DNA of 64,000 nt. Origin: JAKFEW01 sp036675505 (GTDB taxonomy: Bacteria > Cyanobacteriota > Sericytochromatia > S15B-MN24 > JAQBPE01). Both the position numbers and the translations under genes were made by a program. A model generated the notes under the pieces. The model ran no database searches, was not told where the DNA came from, and saw nothing but the letters and a program-made list of their open reading frames with translations. Below, piece after piece: positions 19,110 through 26,245 of the stretch. The stretch lies in assembly GCA_036675505.1 (NCBI GenBank), contig JAKFEW010000052.1:1-64000 (forward strand), in the 5' to 3' direction. Position 1 is the first letter of the stretch. Each line of letters begins with the position of its first letter.

Positions 19110-20138
19110 ATGTTCCGCCCCACCGTCGCGCTCGCCGCCTGCGTCCTTTTCGCGCTGGCGCCCGCTGCCGTCGCGACGCCTTTCCAGGTCGCCGCCGCCG
19201 ACGGCGTCGACTTCCGCGACCAGGAATACACGATCAAGGCCAGCTCGCGGACCGGCTTCGCGGCGTTCACGCCCAAGGAGCTCAAGGCCGCGCTCGCCGC
19301 GCTGCCGAAGGACCAGCAGATCGCCGTCCGCTCGATCACGACCAGGCTCGACGCGACCACGGAATCGCAGCTCGGCGCGCTGATCGCGAAGAACCGCGTG
19401 CAGTACAAGGACGCGACCGGCAAGACGCTGATCGACAACCTCTGGAGCCTCGTCGACAAGCGGCTCCAGCACCGCATCAAGAACGCGGACTTGATCCGCG
19501 AGATCATCCGCGACGTCGCCCGGCCGAGCACGATCGCCCAGGCCCAGCACGGCACCTGCACCTCCACGAGCATCCAGTCGGCGCTCGCGCGCACGGCGCC
19601 GGGCGAGTACGCGCGCATCCTCGCGGGCCTCGCGGGCGGCGACGGCGTGGTGACCTGCCGCGACGGCGAGACCAAGCTCTCGTCGGAGCTCTACATTCCG
19701 TACCAGGACCGCACGGTGACGGGCAACCTGTTCCAGCCGGCCTGCATGGACGCCCAGGCGTCCCGCAACAAGGGCTACCGCTACGACAACAAGAAAGACC
19801 ACAACGTCCGCAAGAAGGACGGCGCGACCTACCGCGGCAGCCGGATCGTCGACGTCGCCGCGCTCCAGACCGCCCTCCTGATCGGCGACTACGAGACCTT
19901 CCAGGTGGCCGACGCGCCGAAGAAGAAGCTGGCGCGTGTGCTGGCCTCGGCCTCGCCCAAGAGCCCCGTGCTGGTCTGCATGTCCACCGCCGGCGGCGGC
20001 GCGCACGAGGTCCAGCTGGTCGGCTACGACCAGGCGAAGAAGGCCTTCAAGATCCGCAACCCCTGGGGCGAGACCGTCTTCGTGCCCCGCGCGGACGTCG
20101 AGTCCCACATGACGGGCGTCAACCACCGCGTGGAGTGA
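19110..20138 (+). CDS. Secreted papain/calpain-like cysteine peptidase homologue
   Basis: The 342-residue protein has a signal peptide and a layout like papain-fold peptidases. QHGTCTSTS puts a candidate nucleophile at Cys150, AHEVQLVGYD a histidine at 299 and IRNPWGE an asparagine at 317. The NPWG motif is calpain-like. The first 130 residues may be a propeptide. It could also be a catalytically altered relative, since spacing and flanks differ from known families. It directly follows the EF-hand gene. Confidence 0.6.
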   Translation: MFRPTVALAACVLFALAPAAVATPFQVAAADGVDFRDQEYTIKASSRTGFAAFTPKELKAALAALPKDQQIAVRSITTRLDATTESQLGALIAKNRVQYKDATGKTLIDNLWSLVDKRLQHRIKNADLIREIIRDVARPSTIAQAQHGTCTSTSIQSALARTAPGEYARILAGLAGGDGVVTCRDGETKLSSELYIPYQDRTVTGNLFQPACMDAQASRNKGYRYDNKKDHNVRKKDGATYRGSRIVDVAALQTALLIGDYETFQVADAPKKKLARVLASASPKSPVLVCMSTAGGGAHEVQLVGYDQAKKAFKIRNPWGETVFVPRADVESHMTGVNHRVE

Positions 20139-20147
20139 GGCTGCCGG

Positions 20148-20975
20148 TCAGTAGCGCGTGGGCAAGCGCAGCACGGCGCCAGGCACGAGCGCGGCGCCGG
20201 GGTTGAGGCGGGCGATCGCGGGCCCCAGCGCCGCTGCATCGTACACGTCCTCGGCGATCGAGGCCCAGGTCTCGCCGTTCGTCACCACGTGCGTCTGGCG
20301 CGCCGGGTCGTAGCCGGCCGGTGCCGCCTGGGCGCGGTACTTCGCCGGGCGCTTGCCGTCGAGCAGCGCCTGCGCCGCCTTCGCCACGTAGGCGTGGTCG
20401 AAGTTGTCGGAGGTGTCGCGCTTGCGGCCCGCCGGCACCGCGACGTCGCGGTGCCGCGTCAGGCGGTCCAGCGGCACCTTGTAGGTCTGCGCGAGCCAGG
20501 CCACCAGCTTCACGACGGCCTGCACCTGGGCCTCGGGGTATGGCTCGAGGCCGTCGCCCACGTTGCAGATCTCGATGCCGATCGAGAAGGTGTTCACGTC
20601 GCCCACGCCCTGGAACTCGCTGCGGCCGGCGTGCCAGGCGCGCTTGTCGTCCGGCACGGCACGCACGAGCGAGCCGTCGCGGTCCACGATGTAGTGTGAG
20701 CTCACCTTCGCGCTCGGCCGCTGGAAGAATTCGCCCACCTCGACCGCGGTCTGGAGCATCGCCGTGTGGTGCAGCACGATCGCGCTGATCGGCGTGTCGT
20801 TGCGCTCGTCGAAGTGGGGCGAGAGCATCGTCGTGGCGGTCGGCTCGGCGACGGCGAGGGCGCGCGCGACGCCCGCGGCCTCGCGGGGCGCCGGCTGGCG
20901 GGGCGTCAGGCCGTGGCCGCACGCGGCCGTGAAGACGAGCGCCGAAACCATCGCGAGTACGTACCGGGTCTGCAT
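20148..20975 (-). CDS. N-acetylmuramoyl-L-alanine amidase (Amidase_2) with C-terminal LysM-like domain, lipoprotein
   Basis: The 275-residue protein has a lipobox (LVFTAACG) and an AmpD/Amidase_2 domain (AIVLHHTAM, SSHYIVDRDGSLVRAVPDDKRAWHAG, LTRHRDVAVPAGRKRDTSDNF) with the expected zinc ligands. A LysM-like tail follows (HVVTNGETWASIAEDVYDAAALGPAIARLNPGAALVPGAVLRLP). It should cut the peptide from peptidoglycan at the cell envelope. GAAGGAGAG precedes the ATG. Three 11-bp-spaced Pho-box-like octamers lie upstream. Confidence 0.9.
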   Translation of the reverse strand: MQTRYVLAMVSALVFTAACGHGLTPRQPAPREAAGVARALAVAEPTATTMLSPHFDERNDTPISAIVLHHTAMLQTAVEVGEFFQRPSAKVSSHYIVDRDGSLVRAVPDDKRAWHAGRSEFQGVGDVNTFSIGIEICNVGDGLEPYPEAQVQAVVKLVAWLAQTYKVPLDRLTRHRDVAVPAGRKRDTSDNFDHAYVAKAAQALLDGKRPAKYRAQAAPAGYDPARQTHVVTNGETWASIAEDVYDAAALGPAIARLNPGAALVPGAVLRLPTRY

Positions 20976-21011
20976 CGTCTCTCCTTCGAGCCGGGGCCAC
21001 GAACCGATGGT

Positions 21012-21041
21012 AGCATAAGATTAGGTTAAGGATAATTTAAG
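21012..21041 (-). promoter_or_regulatory. Pho-box-like triple direct repeat upstream of the amidase
   Basis: On the minus strand three octamers occur at exact 11-bp spacing with 3-bp gaps: CTTAAATT (21041-21034), CTTAACCT (21030-21023) and CTTATGCT (21019-21012). A possible -10, TACCAT, abuts at 21012-21007. This pattern is typical of OmpR/PhoB-family response-regulator sites. Confidence 0.6.
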
Positions 21042-21117
21042 CTATTGCTCACCCGCCATGAAGGCTGTGGATGATGCAGCGGGCAAGGGGCTGTTGGACG
21101 GGTAAAAGGACCGCAGC

Positions 21118-21954
21118 ATGCCAATGACCGAAGCGCAGATGCGCGACTGCATCCTCGACGCCCTCTCCACCCAGCTCGAGATTTACGACAGGCCCTCCGA
21201 GATGGTGATCTCCTGGGCGGCGATGAAGCGCAGCACGCAGAACTCCGCGATCGTCCGCGGGCTGTTGGACGGCGCGCGGTCGACGTTCGAGGCGGCGGAA
21301 GACAAGGTCTTCGGCGAAGCCCTCTGGGCGCTGTTCGCCGAGGGCATCCTCGCGCCCGTGTTCAAGTCGCAGCGCTACGGCGGCAAGGGCAGCTGGGAGG
21401 AAGGCGAGTTCAAACTGACGTCGCGGGGCATGCGCGGCTTCCAGGCCGCAGGCGCACCGAAGCGCGACGTCGAGGCCTATCTGGGCGCGGTGCGCCAGGC
21501 GTGTACCGGCATGCGCAGCCGCGAGGTCGTGCTGGCCTACGCGGAACAGGCCGTGCGCGCCGCCCGGGGTGGGCTGCACCTGGCGGCCGCGACGATGACC
21601 GGCCTGGCGCTCGAGGCGGCGTTGAGGGAGCTCGCGGAGGCCTGCGCGGGCGTGGACGGCGAGTCGCCGGTGCCGCACGCCGGGCCGCTGGTCCTCACGG
21701 CCTGGCTGGATGCGGCGCTGCAGGCCGACCCGGTGGTCCGCCGAGCAATCGATGCGGCCCCCGAGCTGGCCGACGGGCTCGCGCCGATCGTGGCGGGTGC
21801 GCGGGCGGTCGCCGCGACCCGCGACCCGGTCGGACATTTGCTCGCCAGGGCGCCGACCGGCGACGAAGTCGATGCAGGGCTCCTGGCGCTGACCGGCTGC
21901 CTCGAGCGCGCGAATGCCCTGCTGCAGCTGTTTCACGCCCGGGCGCCGCACTGA
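21118..21954 (+). CDS. Hypothetical protein, all-helical, possibly HEPN-like C-terminus
   Basis: This 278-residue protein has no signal peptide. Residues 1-100 look like a winged-helix or similar globular domain (MRDCILDALSTQLEIYDRPSEMVISWAAMKRS..LTSRGMRGFQ). The rest is alanine-rich helix with repeated AVRAARGGLHLAAATMTGLALEAALRELAEAC-type segments, reminiscent of HEPN/DUF4145 proteins. I cannot assign a family. AAGGA lies 8 nt before the ATG; an internal ATG two codons on is also possible. Confidence 0.7.
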   Translation: MPMTEAQMRDCILDALSTQLEIYDRPSEMVISWAAMKRSTQNSAIVRGLLDGARSTFEAAEDKVFGEALWALFAEGILAPVFKSQRYGGKGSWEEGEFKLTSRGMRGFQAAGAPKRDVEAYLGAVRQACTGMRSREVVLAYAEQAVRAARGGLHLAAATMTGLALEAALRELAEACAGVDGESPVPHAGPLVLTAWLDAALQADPVVRRAIDAAPELADGLAPIVAGARAVAATRDPVGHLLARAPTGDEVDAGLLALTGCLERANALLQLFHARAPH

Positions 21955-22106
21955 CTCATCCGCCGGCCGCGTCCCCGATTTTGCGGCAGCATGGATAAGA
22001 ATATCTGCTCGCTGTTGGGTACAAGCGGTAGAACCCGACCGTTCAGACCCCAAGGTGCCACGTGTCGGTGGGATGTAGCAGGCGACTTGGGTTGGAGGAT
22101 TGAGAC

Positions 22107-22790
22107 ATGGTGAAGCAGCGGTTGGTCTATGGGCTCGTGCTGGCATGCGCGTTGACCGGTTGCCAGATCAAAGCCACCGGGACCGTCACGCCTGGCGGGG
22201 CCTCGGCTTCCCCGTCGACCACGGCCTCCCCGGCCGCCGCCACGTCGCCTGCACCGAAGGCGTCCGCGTCCCCGACCATGTCGCCCTCGCCGAAGGCGTC
22301 GAAAGCGCCGATCGCGGCGAGCGGCGCTCCGGCGTTCACCAGCACCACCGCCGACGCCAAGACCGCCCAGTGGGTGCTCTACAAGTCCGACGATTTCGGC
22401 TTCCAGATGGCCGTCCCGGAGGGCACCGCGATCGCCGACAAGGACTTCGGCGGCGGCTGGGGCGGCCTGTACGCGGCGTACGGCGACGCCGAGATCTTCG
22501 GCGTTTCGAAGCTCGGCGCGGAGGCCAGCTACGACGACATCGAGGCCTTCGCCGTGAATGTCAGCGAGATCCCGGCGGACAAGTGGACGCAGGGCCCGTC
22601 GGGCAGCAACGCGAACGGCTGGAAGGACTGGCGCACGGCGCACGTGACCGACGGCAAGGATACCGTGATCGCGATCTACGGCCATGGCCCGAAGGGCAAC
22701 TACCTGCTGTTCCTGAAGACCTCCAACGAGGACCTCACCCGCAACACGGCGTCCTACGAGAAGTGGGGCGACAACGTGGTGCTGCTCTGA
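22107..22790 (+). CDS. Lipoprotein, unknown function
   Basis: The 227-residue protein has a lipobox (ACALTGCQ) and then a Ser/Pro/Ala-rich linker of about 60 residues. The globular domain that follows (WVLYKSDDFGFQMAVPEGTAIADKDFGGGWGGLYAAYGDAEIFGVSKLG) resembles PsbP/MOG1-like folds seen in exported bacterial proteins. A GGAGGA ribosome-binding site supports the start. A hairpin follows the stop codon. Confidence 0.8.
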   Translation: MVKQRLVYGLVLACALTGCQIKATGTVTPGGASASPSTTASPAAATSPAPKASASPTMSPSPKASKAPIAASGAPAFTSTTADAKTAQWVLYKSDDFGFQMAVPEGTAIADKDFGGGWGGLYAAYGDAEIFGVSKLGAEASYDDIEAFAVNVSEIPADKWTQGPSGSNANGWKDWRTAHVTDGKDTVIAIYGHGPKGNYLLFLKTSNEDLTRNTASYEKWGDNVVLL

Positions 22791-22808
22791 TCCCGCCGCG
22801 GGCCTGGT

Positions 22809-22835
22809 ACCGGCGCGGGCTCAGCCCGTGCCGGT
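22809..22835. other. GC-rich hairpin after the lipoprotein gene
   Basis: ACCGGCGCGGGCT and AGCCCGTGCCGGT form a 13-bp stem with one G-T wobble around a tight loop. There is no T-run, so it is at best a factor-dependent terminator or processing site. The GTG at 22828 lies inside it, which argues for the downstream start of the next gene. Confidence 0.5.
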
Positions 22836-22848
22836 AACGGAGCGCTCA

Positions 22849-23235
22849 GTGACCGGGCGCGATCGCTACGACAGGACCCTCTTCACCATCGCCGCGATCT
22901 GGAACTTCGCGCTCGCGCTGCCGTTCCTCGTCGCGGAAGCCCCGTTGCGCGCGCTGCTGCAGCTACCGCCGCCAGCGGATCCGATGATCTCGCAGCTGTT
23001 CTTCCTGGCGGTCTTCGCGCTCGGCATCGGCTACGGCCTCGTCGCGCGGGAGCCCGCGGCGAACCATGGGCTGGTGGTCGTGGGGGCCCTGGTGAAGGCG
23101 TCGGTCTTCGGGGTGATCCTCGCGTATTGCCTGCGTGGCGCGGTGGGCCCGCTGGCGATGGCCGCGCCGATCGGCGACCTCGTTTTCGCCGTCCTGTTCG
23201 TCGAGTTCCTGGTCGCGCGCCGCCTGGCCGCCTGA
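22849..23235 (+). CDS. Small integral membrane protein
   Basis: The 128-residue protein has four predicted transmembrane helices (FTIAAIWNFALALPFLV, FFLAVFALGIGYGLVA, GLVVVGALVKASVFGVILAYCL, DLVFAVLFVEFLVA). The start was chosen as the GTG at 22849, preceded by GGAG. An earlier in-frame GTG (22828) is buried in a hairpin. Its stop is 1 bp from the convergent gene on the other strand. No functional clue. Confidence 0.75.
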   Translation: MTGRDRYDRTLFTIAAIWNFALALPFLVAEAPLRALLQLPPPADPMISQLFFLAVFALGIGYGLVAREPAANHGLVVVGALVKASVFGVILAYCLRGAVGPLAMAAPIGDLVFAVLFVEFLVARRLAA

Positions 23236-23236
23236 T

Positions 23237-24112
23237 TCACCGCTTGCGGTTCTTCTTCCGGCTGGCCTTGGCCAGCTTCGCCTTGGCCTTCTTCTTCGCC
23301 TTGTCCATCGCCGTTGGCGGCTTCGCGCTGTTGACCGGGGCCTGTGCGTCCTCGTCCTCGCCCTGCAGCGCGGCCATGCGAGCCCGCTCGCGCGCGCGGA
23401 AGGCGGCGTCCGGCGGCTTGAGGCCGAGCAGCACCTGGGCGTCGTCCCAGTTCCCGGAGACCGCCTCGTCGACCCTTCCGGCCGCGAAAGCGGCTTCCAT
23501 GAGCGGCGCGGCGCCCAGGGCCTTGAGCTTCACCAGCCCGAACAGGAAGAACGCGTTGAGCGCGGGCTCGTTCGTGCCGTATTGCGCGAGCTGCTCGGTC
23601 AGCGCGTCGACCACCTGATCGCGGGCGGCCGGGTGCGCCAGGCCGATCATCGCCAGGCCTTCGACCCAGGCGAGGTAGGCGTCGTCCGGGTGGCCGGGCT
23701 GGTCGATCAGGCCGAGCAGCACGGGGATCGCCGGGGGGCCGAAGGTGGCCATCACCTCGGGGACCTCCTGGTGGATCCAGTCCGTGTCCCACTCGTCGCC
23801 CTCGCTCGCGAGCAGCGCCAAAGGCCCGATCGCCGCCTCCGCGCCCAGCTGGGCCAGCGCGCGCCAGGCGTGGACGGGGGCCGCCCAGTTGGCGTCCGCC
23901 ATCGCCAGCACGTCCTCGGTGAGCGCCTCGTCGTCGATCTCGGCGCCCAGCAGCAGCGGGTCGGTCGCGACCTCGATCAGGTCGACCACGTCGTCCGGCC
24001 CGACGCCCGGATCCTGGCGGTAATCGCGCCATTTCGGCGGCTCCTCGCCCCATTGGGGCTCGGGCAGCTCGAAGAGGCGCTGGACGGCGGGCGTGAGGGC
24101 GGGCTCGGTCAT
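23237..24112 (-). CDS. HEAT-like repeat protein with Lys-rich tail
   Basis: This 291-residue cytoplasmic protein contains HEAT/DUF1186-like helical repeats (AWRALAQLGAEAAIGPLALLASEGDEW, EVPEVMATFGPPAIPVLLGLIDQPG, AYLAWVEGLAMIGLAHPAARDQVVDAL). It ends in a strongly basic tail (MDKAKKKAKAKLAKASRKKNRKR) that could contact nucleic acid or membrane. A TACATT -10-like element lies 7 nt before the ATG with no ribosome-binding site, so it too may be leaderless. It diverges from the LOG-family gene. Confidence 0.75.
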   Translation of the reverse strand: MTEPALTPAVQRLFELPEPQWGEEPPKWRDYRQDPGVGPDDVVDLIEVATDPLLLGAEIDDEALTEDVLAMADANWAAPVHAWRALAQLGAEAAIGPLALLASEGDEWDTDWIHQEVPEVMATFGPPAIPVLLGLIDQPGHPDDAYLAWVEGLAMIGLAHPAARDQVVDALTEQLAQYGTNEPALNAFFLFGLVKLKALGAAPLMEAAFAAGRVDEAVSGNWDDAQVLLGLKPPDAAFRARERARMAALQGEDEDAQAPVNSAKPPTAMDKAKKKAKAKLAKASRKKNRKR

Positions 24113-24120
24113 GGCGACAA

Positions 24121-25206
24121 ATGTACGCGAAGCGCTCTAAGATGTCTGCCCCACCCCGAGCTGGAGCCGCCGCGTTGAGCTTTGCCGATCTTCCTTTCCA
24201 GCCCACGCGCGGCTCGCTCTACGGGCCCGCCGAGCTCTTCGCGGGCTTCGACCCGGCGCGCCCGACCGGCTACCTGGCGATGCGCGACTTCCTGGTGTAC
24301 CGCCATTTCGTGCGCAACGGCCGCGCCGCGGCCACCGACCCGTTCACGAGCATGATGCAGGCGCTGCACGACAACGCCGTGAACCAGGCGTTGCTCGGGT
24401 TCCTCAAGGGCCGCCGGGTGGTCGCGATCATGGGCGGTCATGCGGAGCTGCGTGGCGGGCGCTCCTATGCCGCGGTCGCGGCCCTGTCGCGCCGGCTCGC
24501 GCGTCACGGCTTCTTGATGGCGAGCGGCGGCGGGCCCGGCGCGATGGAAGCGACGCACCTCGGCGCGCTCATGAAGGCCGAGACCGATGAGGCGCTCACC
24601 GCCGCGCTGGCCGCGCTCGCGTCCGAGCCCGCGCTGCCGCCGGCCGGGAGCCTGGTCGGCGCCAACGGTGCCGTCGACGAGGCGATCGCGGCCGCGCTCC
24701 AGCGCTGGTTCCTGCCCGCCTGGGAGCTCGCGCGCCAGGTGCGCGAGCCGGGCGAGAGCCTGGCTGTGCCCACCTGGCACTACGGCCACGAGCCCACCTC
24801 GCCGCTCGCCACCCACATCGCCAAGTACTTCCAGAACAGCATCCGCGAGGACGGCCTGCTCGCGATCGCGACCCACGGCATCGTCTACTCGCCGGGCAAG
24901 GCCGGCACGCTGCAGGAGGTCTTCCAGGACGCCTGCCAGAACTTCTACCACAGCTTCGGCGACTGCTTCTCGCCGATGGTCTTCTACGGCGTCGCGTTCT
25001 GGCGCGACGTCGTGCCCGTGCGCCCCCTGCTCGAGGCCTTGTTCCGGCTCGACCCCGCGCGCGCGGCGGAGTTCGAGCACCAGGTCCTCTTCACCGATGA
25101 CATCGACGCGATCGCCGAGTTCCTCGTCGCGCGCGCGCCGACGCAGGCCCAGCAGGCCGAGCACTGGCAGGTGCTGGCCGGCGATGAGGTGCCGCCGCCG
25201 CGTTGA
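24121..25206 (+). CDS. LOG/SLOG-family Rossmann-fold protein
   Basis: The up to 361-residue protein has the LOG-family signatures SGGGPGAMEATHLGAL and SPGKAGTLQEVFQDA, the latter a variant of the canonical PGGxGTxxE. LOG enzymes are cytokinin riboside 5'-monophosphate phosphoribohydrolases, while related SLOG proteins bind nucleotides. The substituted glycine leaves activity uncertain. The start is ambiguous: ATG at 24121, ATG at 24142, or TTG at 24175, which has GGAG upstream and lies 3' of a TAAGAT -10-like element. The conserved part begins at LSFADLPFQPTRGSLYG. Confidence 0.8.
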   Translation: MYAKRSKMSAPPRAGAAALSFADLPFQPTRGSLYGPAELFAGFDPARPTGYLAMRDFLVYRHFVRNGRAAATDPFTSMMQALHDNAVNQALLGFLKGRRVVAIMGGHAELRGGRSYAAVAALSRRLARHGFLMASGGGPGAMEATHLGALMKAETDEALTAALAALASEPALPPAGSLVGANGAVDEAIAAALQRWFLPAWELARQVREPGESLAVPTWHYGHEPTSPLATHIAKYFQNSIREDGLLAIATHGIVYSPGKAGTLQEVFQDACQNFYHSFGDCFSPMVFYGVAFWRDVVPVRPLLEALFRLDPARAAEFEHQVLFTDDIDAIAEFLVARAPTQAQQAEHWQVLAGDEVPPPR

Positions 25207-25284
25207 CCCGCCGACCCTCGCCTGGTTAACCCACCGTCATCTTGGCTTGAAGGCTAGACCCGATTTGTCTAACCAAAATATGAC

Positions 25285-25313
25285 TTGATCGCGGCGCGCC
25301 GGACGAACATAAT
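25285..25313 (+). promoter_or_regulatory. Sigma-70-type promoter
   Basis: TTGATC (25285-25290), a 17-bp spacer and CATAAT (25308-25313) give a good match to the consensus, upstream of the small zinc-ribbon gene. Confidence 0.6.
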
Positions 25314-25361
25314 CCAGTGCGAGGGGCCGTCGACCGGCAAGACCTGGGAATGAGGTGGAAC

Positions 25362-25652
25362 ATGCGCGTTTCGATGCTTCCGTCCGCCGGAGTCCCGGGC
25401 TTCGACGGCGCCGCCGCCGCCCCTGCCGCCCCCCCCGCCCGGCTGTTGTGCCCGAACCCGGGCTGCGAGGGCGAGCTGGGCTTGCTCGACGGGCCCGACG
25501 GCCTGTTCTGCGAAGCCTGCGCGGCCGTCGTCGTGTTGCTGCGCGACAACCTGGCGGTCTGGCACTGCCGCCATGCCGAGCCGCAGACGGTCTCGGCCCT
25601 GATGCTGCGAGACCCCGGGGCGCCTGCCTGCCCCGTGCGCATCCTCCGCTAA
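25362..25652 (+). CDS. Small zinc-ribbon-like protein
   Basis: The 96-residue protein contains CPNPGCEGELGLLDGPDGLFCEAC, a two-knuckle (C-x4-C, C-x2-C) zinc-ribbon pattern, after an Ala/Pro-rich N-terminus. The ATG at 25362 follows AGGTGG. It has its own promoter and lies upstream of the molybdo-hydroxylase genes. Role unknown; nucleic-acid or protein binding is typical of such ribbons. Confidence 0.65.
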   Translation: MRVSMLPSAGVPGFDGAAAAPAAPPARLLCPNPGCEGELGLLDGPDGLFCEACAAVVVLLRDNLAVWHCRHAEPQTVSALMLRDPGAPACPVRILR

Positions 25653-25674
25653 CCCGGCCGCCCGCGCGGCGTTC

Positions 25675-25703
25675 TTGAGTTCGCGATCGTCCCGTACTAC
25701 CAT
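25675..25703 (+). promoter_or_regulatory. Sigma-70-type promoter of the molybdo-hydroxylase operon
   Basis: TTGAGT (25675-25680), a 17-bp spacer and TACCAT (25698-25703) lie about 75 nt upstream of the small-subunit start. Confidence 0.6.
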
Positions 25704-25777
25704 AGGCGGTCCCCGCGCCCGGCCGACTGGACCGCGATGGTCGTCGGCGGCCGAGGGGACCTGGACGGAGGCGACCC

Positions 25778-26245
25778 ATGGACCTGATCGTGAACGGTCA
25801 GCGGCGAACGATCGCCGCCGGCGAGGAGATGCCCCTGCTCTGGGCGATCCGCGACGTGCTCGGCCTATCCGGCACCAAGTTCGGCTGCGGCATGGCGATG
25901 TGCGGCGCCTGCACCGTCCACGTCGACGGCGAGGCCGTGCGGTCCTGCGTCACGCCGGTCGGCTCGGTGGCGGGCCGGCGCGTCACCACGATCGAAGGGC
26001 TGAGCCCGGACGGCCACCACCCGCTGCAGGACGCCTGGCGCGCGCACCAGGTGCCGCAATGCGGCTACTGCCAGAGTGGCCAGCTCATGCAGGCCGCGGC
26101 GCTGCTCGCCGAGAAGCCGAAGCCCACCGACGCCGAGATCGACGACGCGATGGCCGGCAACATCTGCCGCTGCGGCACCTACCAGCGCGTCCGCGCGGCG
26201 ATCCACACGGCCGCCGCGGGCGGCAAGAAGGGCGGCGCCAGGTGA
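25778..26245 (+). CDS. (2Fe-2S)-binding small subunit, IorA-like molybdo-hydroxylase
   Basis: This 155-residue protein has both iron-sulphur sites of xanthine-dehydrogenase-family small subunits: a plant-ferredoxin type cluster (GTKFGCGMAMCGACTVHVDGEAVRSC) and a second cluster (CGYCQSGQLM..NICRCGTYQRVRAAI). It relays electrons from the molybdenum site. It is closest in layout to isoquinoline 1-oxidoreductase alpha/aldehyde oxidoreductases. Substrate unknown. Its stop overlaps the large-subunit GTG start. Confidence 0.92.
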   Translation: MDLIVNGQRRTIAAGEEMPLLWAIRDVLGLSGTKFGCGMAMCGACTVHVDGEAVRSCVTPVGSVAGRRVTTIEGLSPDGHHPLQDAWRAHQVPQCGYCQSGQLMQAAALLAEKPKPTDAEIDDAMAGNICRCGTYQRVRAAIHTAAAGGKKGGAR

